Positions 53,764-62,600 of a stretch of DNA of 64,000 nucleotides are shown in pieces. Made by a program: the position numbers and the translations under genes. The stretch is from Acuticoccus mangrovi (GTDB lineage Bacteria > Pseudomonadota > Alphaproteobacteria > Rhizobiales > Amorphaceae). The stretch's first letter is position 1. Every line of letters begins with the position of its first letter. The stretch covers positions 62,001-126,000 of the forward strand of contig NZ_JAEKJA010000021.1 of NCBI RefSeq assembly GCF_016411865.1, given 5' to 3'. The notes under the pieces are model-generated. The model was not told the DNA's origin, did not search any database, and saw only the letters and a program-made list of their open reading frames with translations.

Positions 53764-54725
53764 CCAAGGGCACCCCGATCGCCAATCGCCACGACATCGT
53801 CGTTTTGTTTGAGGTGGTGAACGGCAATCCCAACGGCGATCCCGACGCCGGCAACATGCCGCGCATGGACCCTGAGACCGGCCACGGCCTCGTCAGCGAC
53901 GTGTCGCTGAAGCGCAAGATCCGCAACTACGTGGAGATGACCCGCGAAGGCGTGCCGGGCGACCGCATCTACGTGACCGAGGGCGCCGTTCTCAACGAAA
54001 AGCACCGCGAGGCCTACCTCGCCAAACGGCCGGACGACGCCGGCGTCGCCAAGGCCTCCAAGCTCACGCCGAAGTCGGACGAGGAGGCGAAGGCGATCCG
54101 CGACTTCATGTGCGAGAATTTCTACGACATCCGTACTTTCGGCGGGGTTCTTTCCACCGGCATCAACGCCGGTCAGGTGCGCGGCCCCGTCCAGTTCGCC
54201 TTCGCCCGCTCGGCCGAGCCGATCCTGCCCCTCGAAGTCTCGATTACCCGCATGGCTGCGACGAACGAGCAGGAGAAGAAGCAGCGCGTCGAGGGTGAAA
54301 CCGAGGACGATTCCGAAAAGCGGGGCGACAAGCGCACTATGGGCCGTAAGCACATCGTTCCTTACGGCCTCTACCGGGCGCACGGCTTTGTGTCCGCTAA
54401 GGTCGCGGAGAAGACTGGTTTCTCCGAGGAGGACCTCGACCTTCTCCTCGCCGCATTGGAAGAGATGTTCGAGCATGACCATTCGGCCGCGCGCGGGGAG
54501 ATGGCGACGCGCAAGCTGATCATCTTCCGCCACGACAACGCCCTCGGTCGCGCCCCGGCGCACGCGCTCTTCGACCGCATTCGCATCGGCCGGGCCGTCG
54601 ACGGCGAATTCCGCGAGATCGATGCGCGGCTCGACAATCTCGCCCCGGCGCGCTCCTTCACGGACTACGCCGTCACGATCGACCGGGAGGGTCTGCCACA
54701 GGGCATAGAGATCATCGAGAGGTAG
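53760..54725 (+). CDS. cas7c: Type I-C Cascade backbone subunit Cas7c (Csd2)
   Basis: A 321-aa RAMP protein starting MTKGTPIANRHDIVVLFEV. It shows NGNPNGDPDAGNMPRMDPET, GLVSDVSLKRKIRNYVE, FYDIRTFGGVLSTGINAGQV and RGPVQFAFARSAEPILPLEV, all typical of Csd2. It polymerises along the crRNA spacer. It overlaps cas8c by 4 nt and is followed 2 bp later by a small GIY-YIG-like gene rather than directly by cas4. Confidence 0.95.
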   Translation: MTKGTPIANRHDIVVLFEVVNGNPNGDPDAGNMPRMDPETGHGLVSDVSLKRKIRNYVEMTREGVPGDRIYVTEGAVLNEKHREAYLAKRPDDAGVAKASKLTPKSDEEAKAIRDFMCENFYDIRTFGGVLSTGINAGQVRGPVQFAFARSAEPILPLEVSITRMAATNEQEKKQRVEGETEDDSEKRGDKRTMGRKHIVPYGLYRAHGFVSAKVAEKTGFSEEDLDLLLAALEEMFEHDHSAARGEMATRKLIIFRHDNALGRAPAHALFDRIRIGRAVDGEFREIDARLDNLAPARSFTDYAVTIDREGLPQGIEIIER

Positions 54726-54727
54726 AG

Positions 54728-55015
54728 GTGCCGACGATCTATCGCATCACCTATCCGAACGGAAAGATCTATGTCGGCAAGGACCTCACCGACACGCTGA
54801 CCTATTTCGGCAGCCCGAACGCGGCGCTTGTCAGCGCCGACTTCCCGCCGCCGGATCGCGTCTCGTTCACGCTCACAAAGGACATCCTCTGGCGCTCGGA
54901 CATTGCGAGCCCGCGCGAGGTCGCCGCGCAGGAAGTCGGCTTCATACGCACGCTTTGCGCCAACAACCCGGCCATCGGCTACAATCGCTGGCCGAGGTTC
55001 GCCGCGTGGTCCTGA
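54728..55015 (+). CDS. Small GIY-YIG nuclease-like protein inside the cas operon
   Basis: A 95-aa protein starting at a GTG with GAGAGG nearby, 2 bp after cas7c. It reads IYRITYPNGKIYVGKDLTDT (residues 4-23), which matches the GIY...YIG two-strand motif as IYRI/KIYVG (Y5, Y15, G17). A helix with E69 (EVAAQEVGFIRTL) follows, then the closing IGYNRWP with N86, as in GIY-YIG folds where the Glu binds metal. The usual Arg after YIG is not obvious (R56 is a candidate). Its last 10 nt overlap cas4, so it is translated as part of the operon. The function is unknown. Confidence 0.75.
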   Translation: MPTIYRITYPNGKIYVGKDLTDTLTYFGSPNAALVSADFPPPDRVSFTLTKDILWRSDIASPREVAAQEVGFIRTLCANNPAIGYNRWPRFAAWS

Positions 55016-55668
55016 CGGCGAGCGCGGACGAGCGCGACACCGAGCCGATCCCGATCTCGGCCCTGCAGCACGTCGTCTACTGCCCGCGCCAGGCCGCACT
55101 GATCCACCTGGAGCGGATGTGGGCGGAAAACCTCCAAACCGCAGAGGGCCAAGTCGTCCACCTCGCCTCCGACCGGGGCGACAGGCGTCAGGCGCGGGGC
55201 GTGCGTCGCGTCCACGCGCTGCCACTCGCCTCCGCCCGGCTCGGCATTGCCGGGATCGCCGACCTCGTGGAGTTCATCGCAGGCCCAGACGGCGAGATCG
55301 CCTATCCCGTCGAGTACAAGCGCGGCAAGCCGAAGTCGCACAAGGCTGACGAGGTGCAGCTGTGTGCCCAGGCCCTCTGCCTCGAAGAGATGACCGGCCA
55401 TCCCGTCTCGGAGGGCGCCATCTACTATGCGACGACCCGCCGCCGTCTCGTCGTCGCCATCGACGACAGCTTGCGCAGGACGACCGAGGCCGCCATCGCG
55501 ACCCTCTCCGAGATTCTCGCTTCGGGCGTCACGCCGCCGCCGACGACCGAGAGAACCCGCTGTCGCGCCTGCTCCCTCGCCGAGTTGTGCCGTCCCAAGG
55601 CGAGCATCAAAGACGCCGTAGGGTGGCGCGCACGGACGCTCGGCACCCTCCTCAAGGAGGAGCCATGA
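55006..55668 (+). CDS. cas4: CRISPR adaptation exonuclease Cas4
   Basis: A 220-aa RecB-like nuclease. The first iron-sulfur cysteine is in HVVYCPRQAALIHLERMW; the nuclease residues are in GIADLVEFI and YPVEYKRGKPKS; then QLCAQALCLEEM. The closing cysteines are in RCRACSLAELCRP. Cas4 trims prespacers with Cas1-Cas2 to fix PAM orientation. The GTG start lies within the GIY-YIG-like gene. The stop overlaps cas1 (ATGA). Confidence 0.93.
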   Translation: MVLTASADERDTEPIPISALQHVVYCPRQAALIHLERMWAENLQTAEGQVVHLASDRGDRRQARGVRRVHALPLASARLGIAGIADLVEFIAGPDGEIAYPVEYKRGKPKSHKADEVQLCAQALCLEEMTGHPVSEGAIYYATTRRRLVVAIDDSLRRTTEAAIATLSEILASGVTPPPTTERTRCRACSLAELCRPKASIKDAVGWRARTLGTLLKEEP

Positions 55669-56696
55669 AGAAGCTCCTTAACACGCTCTACGTCACCACG
55701 GAGGGTGCCGCTCTGCGCAAGGATGGCGAGAACGTCGTCGTCCTGCTTGACGGTGAGGAGCGTGTGCGTGTCCCCTTCCACATGCTCGCCGCCATTGTCG
55801 CGTTCGGGGCGATCGCTCTGACGCCGGCGCTGATCGGGGCTGCGGCCGCTGCCGGTATCACCATCACGCTGCTTGAGCGCTCCGGCCGTTTCCAGGCGCG
55901 CGTCGAGGGACCGATCGCCGGCAATGTTCTTCTGCGGCGCGCTCAGTACCGCGCGGCGGACGCGCCATCCGAGATCGTCCGCTCGCTGGTGCTCGGCAAG
56001 ATCGCGAACCAGCGGGCCGTGCTCATGCGCGCTTTGCGCGACTACGGCACGCCGCGCGAGGGCAAAATGGCCGAGGTGGAGAGCGTGGCGCGGCGCCTCG
56101 CGACGATCCTGCGTCGCGTCGAGAAATCCGCGGACACGACCGACCTCCTGCGCGGCGCGGAAGGGGAAGCGGCAGCGCTCTACTTTATGGTCTTCGGCCA
56201 TCTGATCCGTTCCGAAGCCGCCGAATTCCGCTGGACGGTCCGCTCGCGACGGCCGCCGCTCGATCCGCCGAACGCGCTTTTGTCGTTCCTCTATACCCTC
56301 CTCGTCCACGACTGCCGCGCGGCTTGCGAAACCGTCGGCCTCGATCCCGCCGTCGGCTTTCTACATCGCGACCGACCCGGCCGGCCGAGCCTCGCGCTCG
56401 ACCTCATGGAGGAGTTGCGTCCGGTTCTCGTCGATCGGCTCGTCCTGTCGCTCATCAACCGCCGACAGGTGATCCCGCGCGACTTCATCGCCGCCGAGAC
56501 CGGCGCGGTCACGCTGACGGACGATGCGCGGCGAACCGTGATCGCCGCGTGGCAGGAGCGGAAGAAGGAGGAGCGGTTGCACCCGTTCCTGGAGGAGGCC
56601 GTCCCGTTCGGTCTCGTCCCCTATGTTCAGGCCCAGATGCTCGCCAGGACCTTGAGAGGCGACCTTTCGGCCTACCCACCCTGGTTCTGGACCTGA
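55665..56696 (+). CDS. cas1: CRISPR integrase Cas1 (type I-C)
   Basis: A 343-aa protein starting [20 protein letters not shown]. The N-terminal beta domain is followed by the helical catalytic domain, with the metal-binding Glu in [14 protein letters not shown], His in [13 protein letters not shown] and Asp in [20 protein letters not shown] is typical of I-C Cas1. GGAGG precedes the ATG. The stop shares a base with the cas2 ATG (TGATG). Confidence 0.96.
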   Translation: MKKLLNTLYVTTEGAALRKDGENVVVLLDGEERVRVPFHMLAAIVAFGAIALTPALIGAAAAAGITITLLERSGRFQARVEGPIAGNVLLRRAQYRAADAPSEIVRSLVLGKIANQRAVLMRALRDYGTPREGKMAEVESVARRLATILRRVEKSADTTDLLRGAEGEAAALYFMVFGHLIRSEAAEFRWTVRSRRPPLDPPNALLSFLYTLLVHDCRAACETVGLDPAVGFLHRDRPGRPSLALDLMEELRPVLVDRLVLSLINRRQVIPRDFIAAETGAVTLTDDARRTVIAAWQERKKEERLHPFLEEAVPFGLVPYVQAQMLARTLRGDLSAYPPWFWT

Positions 56697-56986
56697 TGCT
56701 CGTCCTCGTCACCTACGACGTCGCCACGACGACGCCGGGCGGCGCCCGCCGCTTGCGCCGGATCGCGAAGGCGTGCCGGGACTTCGGCCAGCGCGTACAG
56801 CTTTCCGTGTTCGAGATCGACGTCGACCCGGCGCAGTGGGCCTTCCTCAAGTCTTGTCTGGAGGCGATCATCGATCCGTCCTGCGACAGCCTGCGCTACT
56901 ATTATCTCGGTGCCGAATGGAAGCGCCGTGTCGAGCACGTCGGCGCAAAGCCCGCGACCGACCTCGACGGTCCGCTCATCGTATGA
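56696..56986 (+). CDS. cas2: CRISPR adaptation protein Cas2
   Basis: A 96-aa ferredoxin-fold protein starting [20 protein letters not shown] with the conserved Asp in VTYDV (D8). [20 protein letters not shown] and [19 protein letters not shown] follow. It forms the Cas1-Cas2 integration complex. It is the last cas gene; the array begins 193 bp downstream. Confidence 0.96.
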   Translation: MLVLVTYDVATTTPGGARRLRRIAKACRDFGQRVQLSVFEIDVDPAQWAFLKSCLEAIIDPSCDSLRYYYLGAEWKRRVEHVGAKPATDLDGPLIV

Positions 56987-57179
56987 TGGGGCTGTGCCCG
57001 ACGCGGTGCGAACCGCAAGCGTGCCGACATTCCCGGGAGGTTCGCAGATGGATCAACGCATTGGCGGAGAAAGACGTTTTCGCTGCTCGATGAAAGCCGA
57101 CTGTTGGCCTCGCGCGGTGTTCCGAAGCGTTCGCAATCCCGGACAGAATTGCCGTTGTGCTCAAGGTGCTTGATGATAG
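56987..57179 (+). promoter_or_regulatory. CRISPR leader region
   Basis: A 193-bp non-coding stretch between cas2 and the first repeat, on the side away from the degenerate terminal repeat. By position it is the leader holding the array promoter and the Cas1-Cas2 integration signals. It is not especially AT-rich, and no clear promoter pair could be fixed. Confidence 0.7.
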
Positions 57180-57741
57180 GCCGCCTCTCGCGCAGAGGCG
57201 TGGATCGAAACAACCAAGTCAGCGATGCCGCAGTCGCTGAGGGCGGGTCGCCTCTCGCGCAGAGGCGTGGATCGAAACATCGACGGCATCGCCCTCAGTG
57301 GCGATACCGACAGTCGCCTCTCGCGCAGAGGCGTGGATCGAAACGTCGCTGCCAATAAGGCCGAGGATTAACCTCCGGTCGCCTCTCGCGCAGAGGCGTG
57401 GATCGAAACGATAACCTCAACGTTTGTTGAGGCCGCTCCGTAAGTCGCCTCTCGCGCAGAGGCGTGGATCGAAACATTGCTCGCGATCTCCGTGATCGCG
57501 CTCTCAACGTCGCCTCTCGCGCAGAGGCGTGGATCGAAACGTCCCCTGGCCTTCGAGGTCATCGGGAGGGACGTGTCGCCTCTCGCGCAGAGGCGTGGAT
57601 CGAAACGACGAGGCTCGCGGTGAGGACGTGCAGGGCTCTCGTCGCCTCTCGCGCAGAGGCGTGGATCGAAACACCGATCCGTCCGGGGTGATCGTTGGTC
57701 TATGCGCCAGTCGCCTCTCGCGCAGGGGCGTGGATCGGAAA
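57180..57741 (+). CRISPR. Type I-C CRISPR array, 9 repeats and 8 spacers
   Basis: The 32-bp repeat begins GTCGCCTCTC and ends GTGGATCGAAAC, with the internal hairpin GCCTCT-CGCGC-AGAGGC; the GGATCGAAAC end is typical of type I-C. Repeats start at 57180, 57247, 57313, 57378, 57444, 57509, 57575, 57641 and 57710. Spacers are 33-37 bp. The leader-proximal repeat carries C for T at position 2. The last repeat is degenerate (AGGGG in the stem arm, changed 3' end), which marks the distal end and confirms transcription on the plus strand, away from cas2. Confidence 0.98.
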
Positions 57742-58242
57742 TCCAATTCTGCGGTCAGGGAGAGCCCATCTCGCAGTGTTAGCCGACCCGTGCAAAGGCG
57801 AAGGTCTTTCGATGCCTGTCACGGAGCACTAGGCGGAGGCGCCATTTGATAGGCGCCTCCCGGTCCGAGATCGGGAGGCGGGTGGTGCGGGCGTTGGACG
57901 TGACCCGGTTTCTCAATCGGCTTCGACGACGTGGAGGTCTTTCGCCGCACCATGTCGCAGCGCGAACGCGGCCGCAGGCTCGGACGAGCCGGTTGTCGGT
58001 ACTGCGCGGCAATCTCTCCATGACTGCCCGCTCAAATCGCAAAACGTGGCGTCGGGTCTCCTGGAGCCGTACCCGGACGCGCTGTTGCCCACATGACTGG
58101 ACATATCCGCTCTGCGCCTCAGATTGATGGGAGCCCGTGGGCTTGCCGTCGGCTCCGCTTCGTCCCGACCGGGGTGATGAGCCGGCCACGCGCCCGAGGG
58201 CTCGAACGAACGAGGGGCTTCAGAAGAGTGGCATCCGTCGCG
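57742..58242. other. About 500 bp without a recognisable gene
   Basis: This stretch between the array end and the AraC gene shows short open frames only, none with family motifs. No further repeat copies, terminator-like hairpin with T-run, or copy of the tRNA-Arg 3' end was seen. Confidence 0.5.
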
Positions 58243-59253
58243 ATGACATCGACCCGCGGGCTCGGACCGTTGCCGGCGGTCATCGAAGCCCGTGGAGGCG
58301 AACGGGCGGTACGCCGCGTCTTCGACCGGGCCGGGATGCCGCACGATGTGCTCTCCGGATCCGAACGCATGGTGCCTCTCAAAGGGTTCATCGCCCTCTT
58401 CGAGCACGCGGCGGTCGTCACCGGCGACGAGCTGATCGGGCTCGAGACGGGCCGGTTGATGACCGACGAGTTCGGCCGTTGGGCGACCTACGCGCGCGCC
58501 GCTCCGACGCTCGGCACGTGCCTCGTTCGGATCGCGCGGGGCCTCGCCTTCCACCAGAGCGGCACCGAAATCGTCACGACGCTGCATGGAGACGAGGGGC
58601 GTTTCACCTACAAGGTCGGTGGCGTCGGGGGGCGGCAGTGCGCCCAGCATCTGGAGCACGCTTTCGTACCGGTGATCGAGGCGATGCGCCTCTATCTCGG
58701 CCCGGACTGGTCCCCGGACCGCATCGAGGTCAACTATCCGGCGAGCCCCCGGCTCGCCGCGCTCGAGACGCTTCTCGGGACTGCCGTGGTTCCCGGCGCG
58801 GCGCGGCCCGCCATCTGCTTCGCGGCGCCCCTGGTCGCGGCGGCCCGCCGCGCGCCGCCGCCCGCCCCGATCTCTTTCGAGGACTTGCGCGAGATCGTCG
58901 GCGGGCGCCCTCCAGCCACGATCGCCGGCGCGATCTGGCACGTCATTGACGCCAAGCTCGCCGATGGCGGCACGGAGCTGCCGGTGATTGCCGAGGCCGT
59001 TGGTCTGTCCCCGCGAACGCTGCAGCGGCGGCTTCAGGAGGAGGGCGCGTCCTTCAAGGCCGTCGTCGACGATGTTCGCCTCCACCGCGCGGCCCATCTC
59101 CTGGAGCGGCCGACGCTCGCCGTCACGGAAATCGCCTATCGCCTCGGCTATAGCGACTCGGCGCATTTCAGCCGGGCGTTCCGCCGCCTCACGCGGTTCA
59201 CGCCAAGAGCCTATCGCAAGTCCGCCATGGCGAAGCGGCGACGGCCGCAATAG
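58243..59253 (+). CDS. AraC family transcriptional regulator (AraC-binding-like N-terminal domain)
   Basis: A 336-aa regulator. The N-terminal ~200 residues resemble the arabinose-binding-like domain of OruR/ArgR-type AraC proteins (GMPHDVLSGSERMVPLKGFI, LGTCLVRIARGLAFHQSG). The last ~100 carry two helix-turn-helix motifs: LPVIAEAVGLSPRTLQRRLQ and VTEIAYRLGYSDSAHFSRAF, ending RFTPRAYRK. It starts MTSTRGLGPLP; a GTG 15 bases upstream is possible. No target gene is evident; the nearest plus-strand neighbour is the glycine-rich repeat protein. Confidence 0.92.
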   Translation: MTSTRGLGPLPAVIEARGGERAVRRVFDRAGMPHDVLSGSERMVPLKGFIALFEHAAVVTGDELIGLETGRLMTDEFGRWATYARAAPTLGTCLVRIARGLAFHQSGTEIVTTLHGDEGRFTYKVGGVGGRQCAQHLEHAFVPVIEAMRLYLGPDWSPDRIEVNYPASPRLAALETLLGTAVVPGAARPAICFAAPLVAAARRAPPPAPISFEDLREIVGGRPPATIAGAIWHVIDAKLADGGTELPVIAEAVGLSPRTLQRRLQEEGASFKAVVDDVRLHRAAHLLERPTLAVTEIAYRLGYSDSAHFSRAFRRLTRFTPRAYRKSAMAKRRRPQ

Positions 59254-59620
59254 CGGTCGCGATCGCTTCGTCGGCTGATCGGCGGCGGGCCGACGCATCG
59301 CGAGCCGGATCGGCGAGGGTCGTCTCGGCGTCGCCCCTTCGGGCGCCCCGGGTCGATGCGTGGCGCGAATGCGACACTCAGGGCTCACTCGGTGGTGGCT
59401 ATCCCATTGGCGCGCAATGGCAGGTTTCGACGCGGCCCCGGCCCTAAGACGTGCTGACGCGCCGGGCTGTGTCGCCGCCAGCCGACCATCATGCGACCTG
59501 TCGGAGGCTCCGGAGCGCTCTGTGGAACGTCAGCTGTCATCCGGCGCGACGGTGCAGAGGACATCGAGGGAATGACTGCGGGCCCGTCGGGCGCCGCGCG
59601 ACGGGTTGGGATGATCGACG
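59254..59620. other. About 370 bp between the AraC gene and the repeat-protein gene
   Basis: GC-rich sequence with no open frame of convincing content. It should hold the promoter of the repeat-protein gene; no clear -35/-10 pair or operator was identified. Confidence 0.45.
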
Positions 59621-62600
59621 ATGACGGGCGAAACCGCTCACGTGACCATACGAACCGGGTTCTGCGTCGCCGCGACGTGGATCGTACTCACCCAAAGCGC
59701 GGCCGCGAGCTGCGAGGCGACCAGCGACTGGTACGTCGAATGCACCGGCGACGTGCTGGAGGTTCTCGAGAACAGCTTCGTCGCGGGTCGGCAAAATACG
59801 GTCGACATCAATGATCTGACGTCCGACATCACCGGCGATTCCACGCGCACGAGCCTCGTCTACGGCCTCTTCGAGGCGCCCGCCATCGTGCTTTACGACG
59901 AGGACGCCACCGCCGACACCGATCTCCTCGTCTACTTCCGCGAGACCGAATACGGAACGGATGCCGAGGGCCACAGCATCGCCGTCGTGAACCAGGGTCC
60001 GGACGGGGCCGACGGCGCCAACGGCAACACGGCCGAAGCGGGTGAGGACGGCGGGGACAGCGGCGGCGCCCACATCATCCTGGTGGCGAGCGACTACGTG
60101 TCCCACTTCGACACTTCGACGGAGAGTTCGGGCGCTCTGCGCGCGGCGATCTTGGCGGAAAGCTGGGCCGGCGACGGCGGCGATGGCGGCAGGGGCTCCT
60201 ATTTGCCGTTAAACCGGGCCACCGGCGGGGCAGGCGGAGCGGGCGGTGACGGCAGCACCGTGGCCGTGACGCTCGCGAGCGGCGGGAGCGTCACGAGTGT
60301 CGGCGGGATCGGCATTGCCGCCCAGAGCATCGCCGGGGACGGTGGTGACGGGGGTGACGCTTCGCGCGGCGGGTTCGGTGGCGAGGGTGGCGCCGGTGGC
60401 GCGGGGGGCGACGGCGGCACGGTAAGGGCCACCGTGCGCGGGGATGTGACGTCCACCGGCATCGGCATCCTCGCTCGCTCCTATGGCGGTGCAGGTGGCG
60501 ATGGCGGTTCGGCCAACGGCATCGATGCCGAAGGTGGGGCGGGCGCGGGGGCCGGAGACGGCGGGTCCGTCACCGTCACTCTCGGTGGTTCGGTCGAGAC
60601 CAGCGACGGCGAGGCGACGGGCATTCTCATCCAGAGCGTCGGCGGCTTTGCCGGGGACGGCGGCGACGGCGGCGGTTTCGTCGGCTTCGGCGCGTCCACC
60701 GAGAGCGCCGGCGACGGGGGCACGGCGACCCTCGTCCTCGAGGACGGCGCTTCCATCGTCACCGCCGGGGACGATGCCGGCGGCGCCTACGTGGAGAGCG
60801 TCGGCGGGGGTGGCGGCATCGGCGGCTCGGGCAACGGGGTCGTCGGGCTCGGCGGCGAAGGCTCGGCCGGGGGTGACGGCGGCACCGTCGACGTCACCAT
60901 CGGCGAAGCTTCGATCACGACGCTCGGAGAAAGCTCCTCCGCGCTGGTCGCGACCAGCGTCGGTGGGGGCGGTGGTCTCGGCGGCGCCGGCCGCTCGTTC
61001 GTGATGCTCGGCGCCGACGCGGGCGAAGGCGGCGATGGCGGCACCGTCACGGTCACGAATCTCGGCACCCTTTCGACCTCGGGCGATGCGTCCGACGGCA
61101 TCAACGCCACCAGCATCGGCGGCGGCGGTGGTGTCGCTTCGTCGACGGTCGGCATCACCGCCTTTGGCTCCGGCGGCGATGGCGGCAGCGGCGGTGACGG
61201 CGGCACCGTCACCGTCGCCAACGGCGGCGACATCACCACCGAAGGGGATCTTTCGGACGGCGTGTTCCTCGCCAGCATCGGTGGCGGGGGCGGCAAGGGC
61301 TCGAGCGTCGGGTCGATTAGCGTCGGTCTCGCGATCGCGATGGGCGGCAGCGGCGGCGCCGGCGGGGACGGTGGGGATGTGACCTACACCGATGCAGACA
61401 CAGGCACTGGAGACGACGACTATTCCATCGTGACGACCGGCGATTTCTCCCGTGGCATCGTCGCGATGAGCGTCGGTGGCGGTGGCGGGTCGGGTGGCGA
61501 TGCGCGGGCGGTCGCCGCAGGAGCACGTGTGGCCGTCACCATCGGAGCCAACGGCGAAGGTGGCGCCGGGGGCGACGGCGGTGATGTGAGCGTCACGACC
61601 GATGCCGACATCTCGACGTCGGGCGACGAGTCGACGGCGATTCTGGCGTTGTCGGTCGGCGGCGGAGGCGGCGATTCGGGTAAAATCCTGACGATCACAC
61701 CCGCCCAGTACACGTTCAGCTTCGAGGAAGGTGCCGACGCGGGCGAAGGCGGCGATGGCGGCACCGTCACCGTCGTGGCCGGCGGCGACATCAGCACCGA
61801 GGGCGACCTCTCCGACGGCATCATCGCCCAGTCCGTCGGCGGCGGCGGTGGCAACGCACTCGCCTCCGGGTCGCTCTCCGGGGGCAGCAGCGGGCAGTTC
61901 AACATTGCCTCCTCCTCGGGCACCTCGGGCGGTGACGGCGGCGACGGGGGCGACGTCTCGGTGACGCAGACCAGCACCATCACGACCGAGGGAGACGCCT
62001 CGCGGGCGATCCTCGCCCAGTCCATCGGCGGCGGCGGCGGCAATGGCAGCACCGCGTTCTCGGCGAGCGCCGCCAGCTCCGTCTCCATCGTCGCCAGCTT
62101 CGGTGGCGATGGCGGTGCGGGCGGCGATGGCGGCACCGTGGCCGTCAATGCCGAAGGCGACCTCGCCACGTCGGGCGAAGACTCGACGGCGATCCTCGCC
62201 CAATCGATCGGTGGCGGCGGTGGTTCGGGCGGCACCGTCACCAACGTCGGCATCTATAACGAGGTGTCGATCGATGTCGGGCTCGGCGGCACCGGGGGGA
62301 CGGGCGGCGACGGCGGGGCGGTCACCGTCGACGTCAGCGGGACCGTCACCACCGAGGGCGACCTTTCCTACGGCATTCTGGCCCAGTCGATCGGCGGCGG
62401 CGGCGGTTCGGGCGGCAGCGCCTTCGGCGTCGCGATCACCCGTAACGTGGAGGTCGGCTTCAGTATCGGTGGCGCGGGCGGTGCGGGGGGTGACGGCGAC
62501 ACCGTCGATGTGACCGTCACCGGGACCGTCGAGACGGAGGGCGAAGGCTCTTCGGCGGTGATCGCCCAATCGGTCGGCGGCGGCGGGGGGACGGCCGGCA

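Noticed and set aside
48178-58242. Classical integrative island bounded by a duplicated tRNA-Arg 3' end
   Set aside because: No integrase gene and no second copy of the tRNA end were seen after the CRISPR array, so att sites are not reported.
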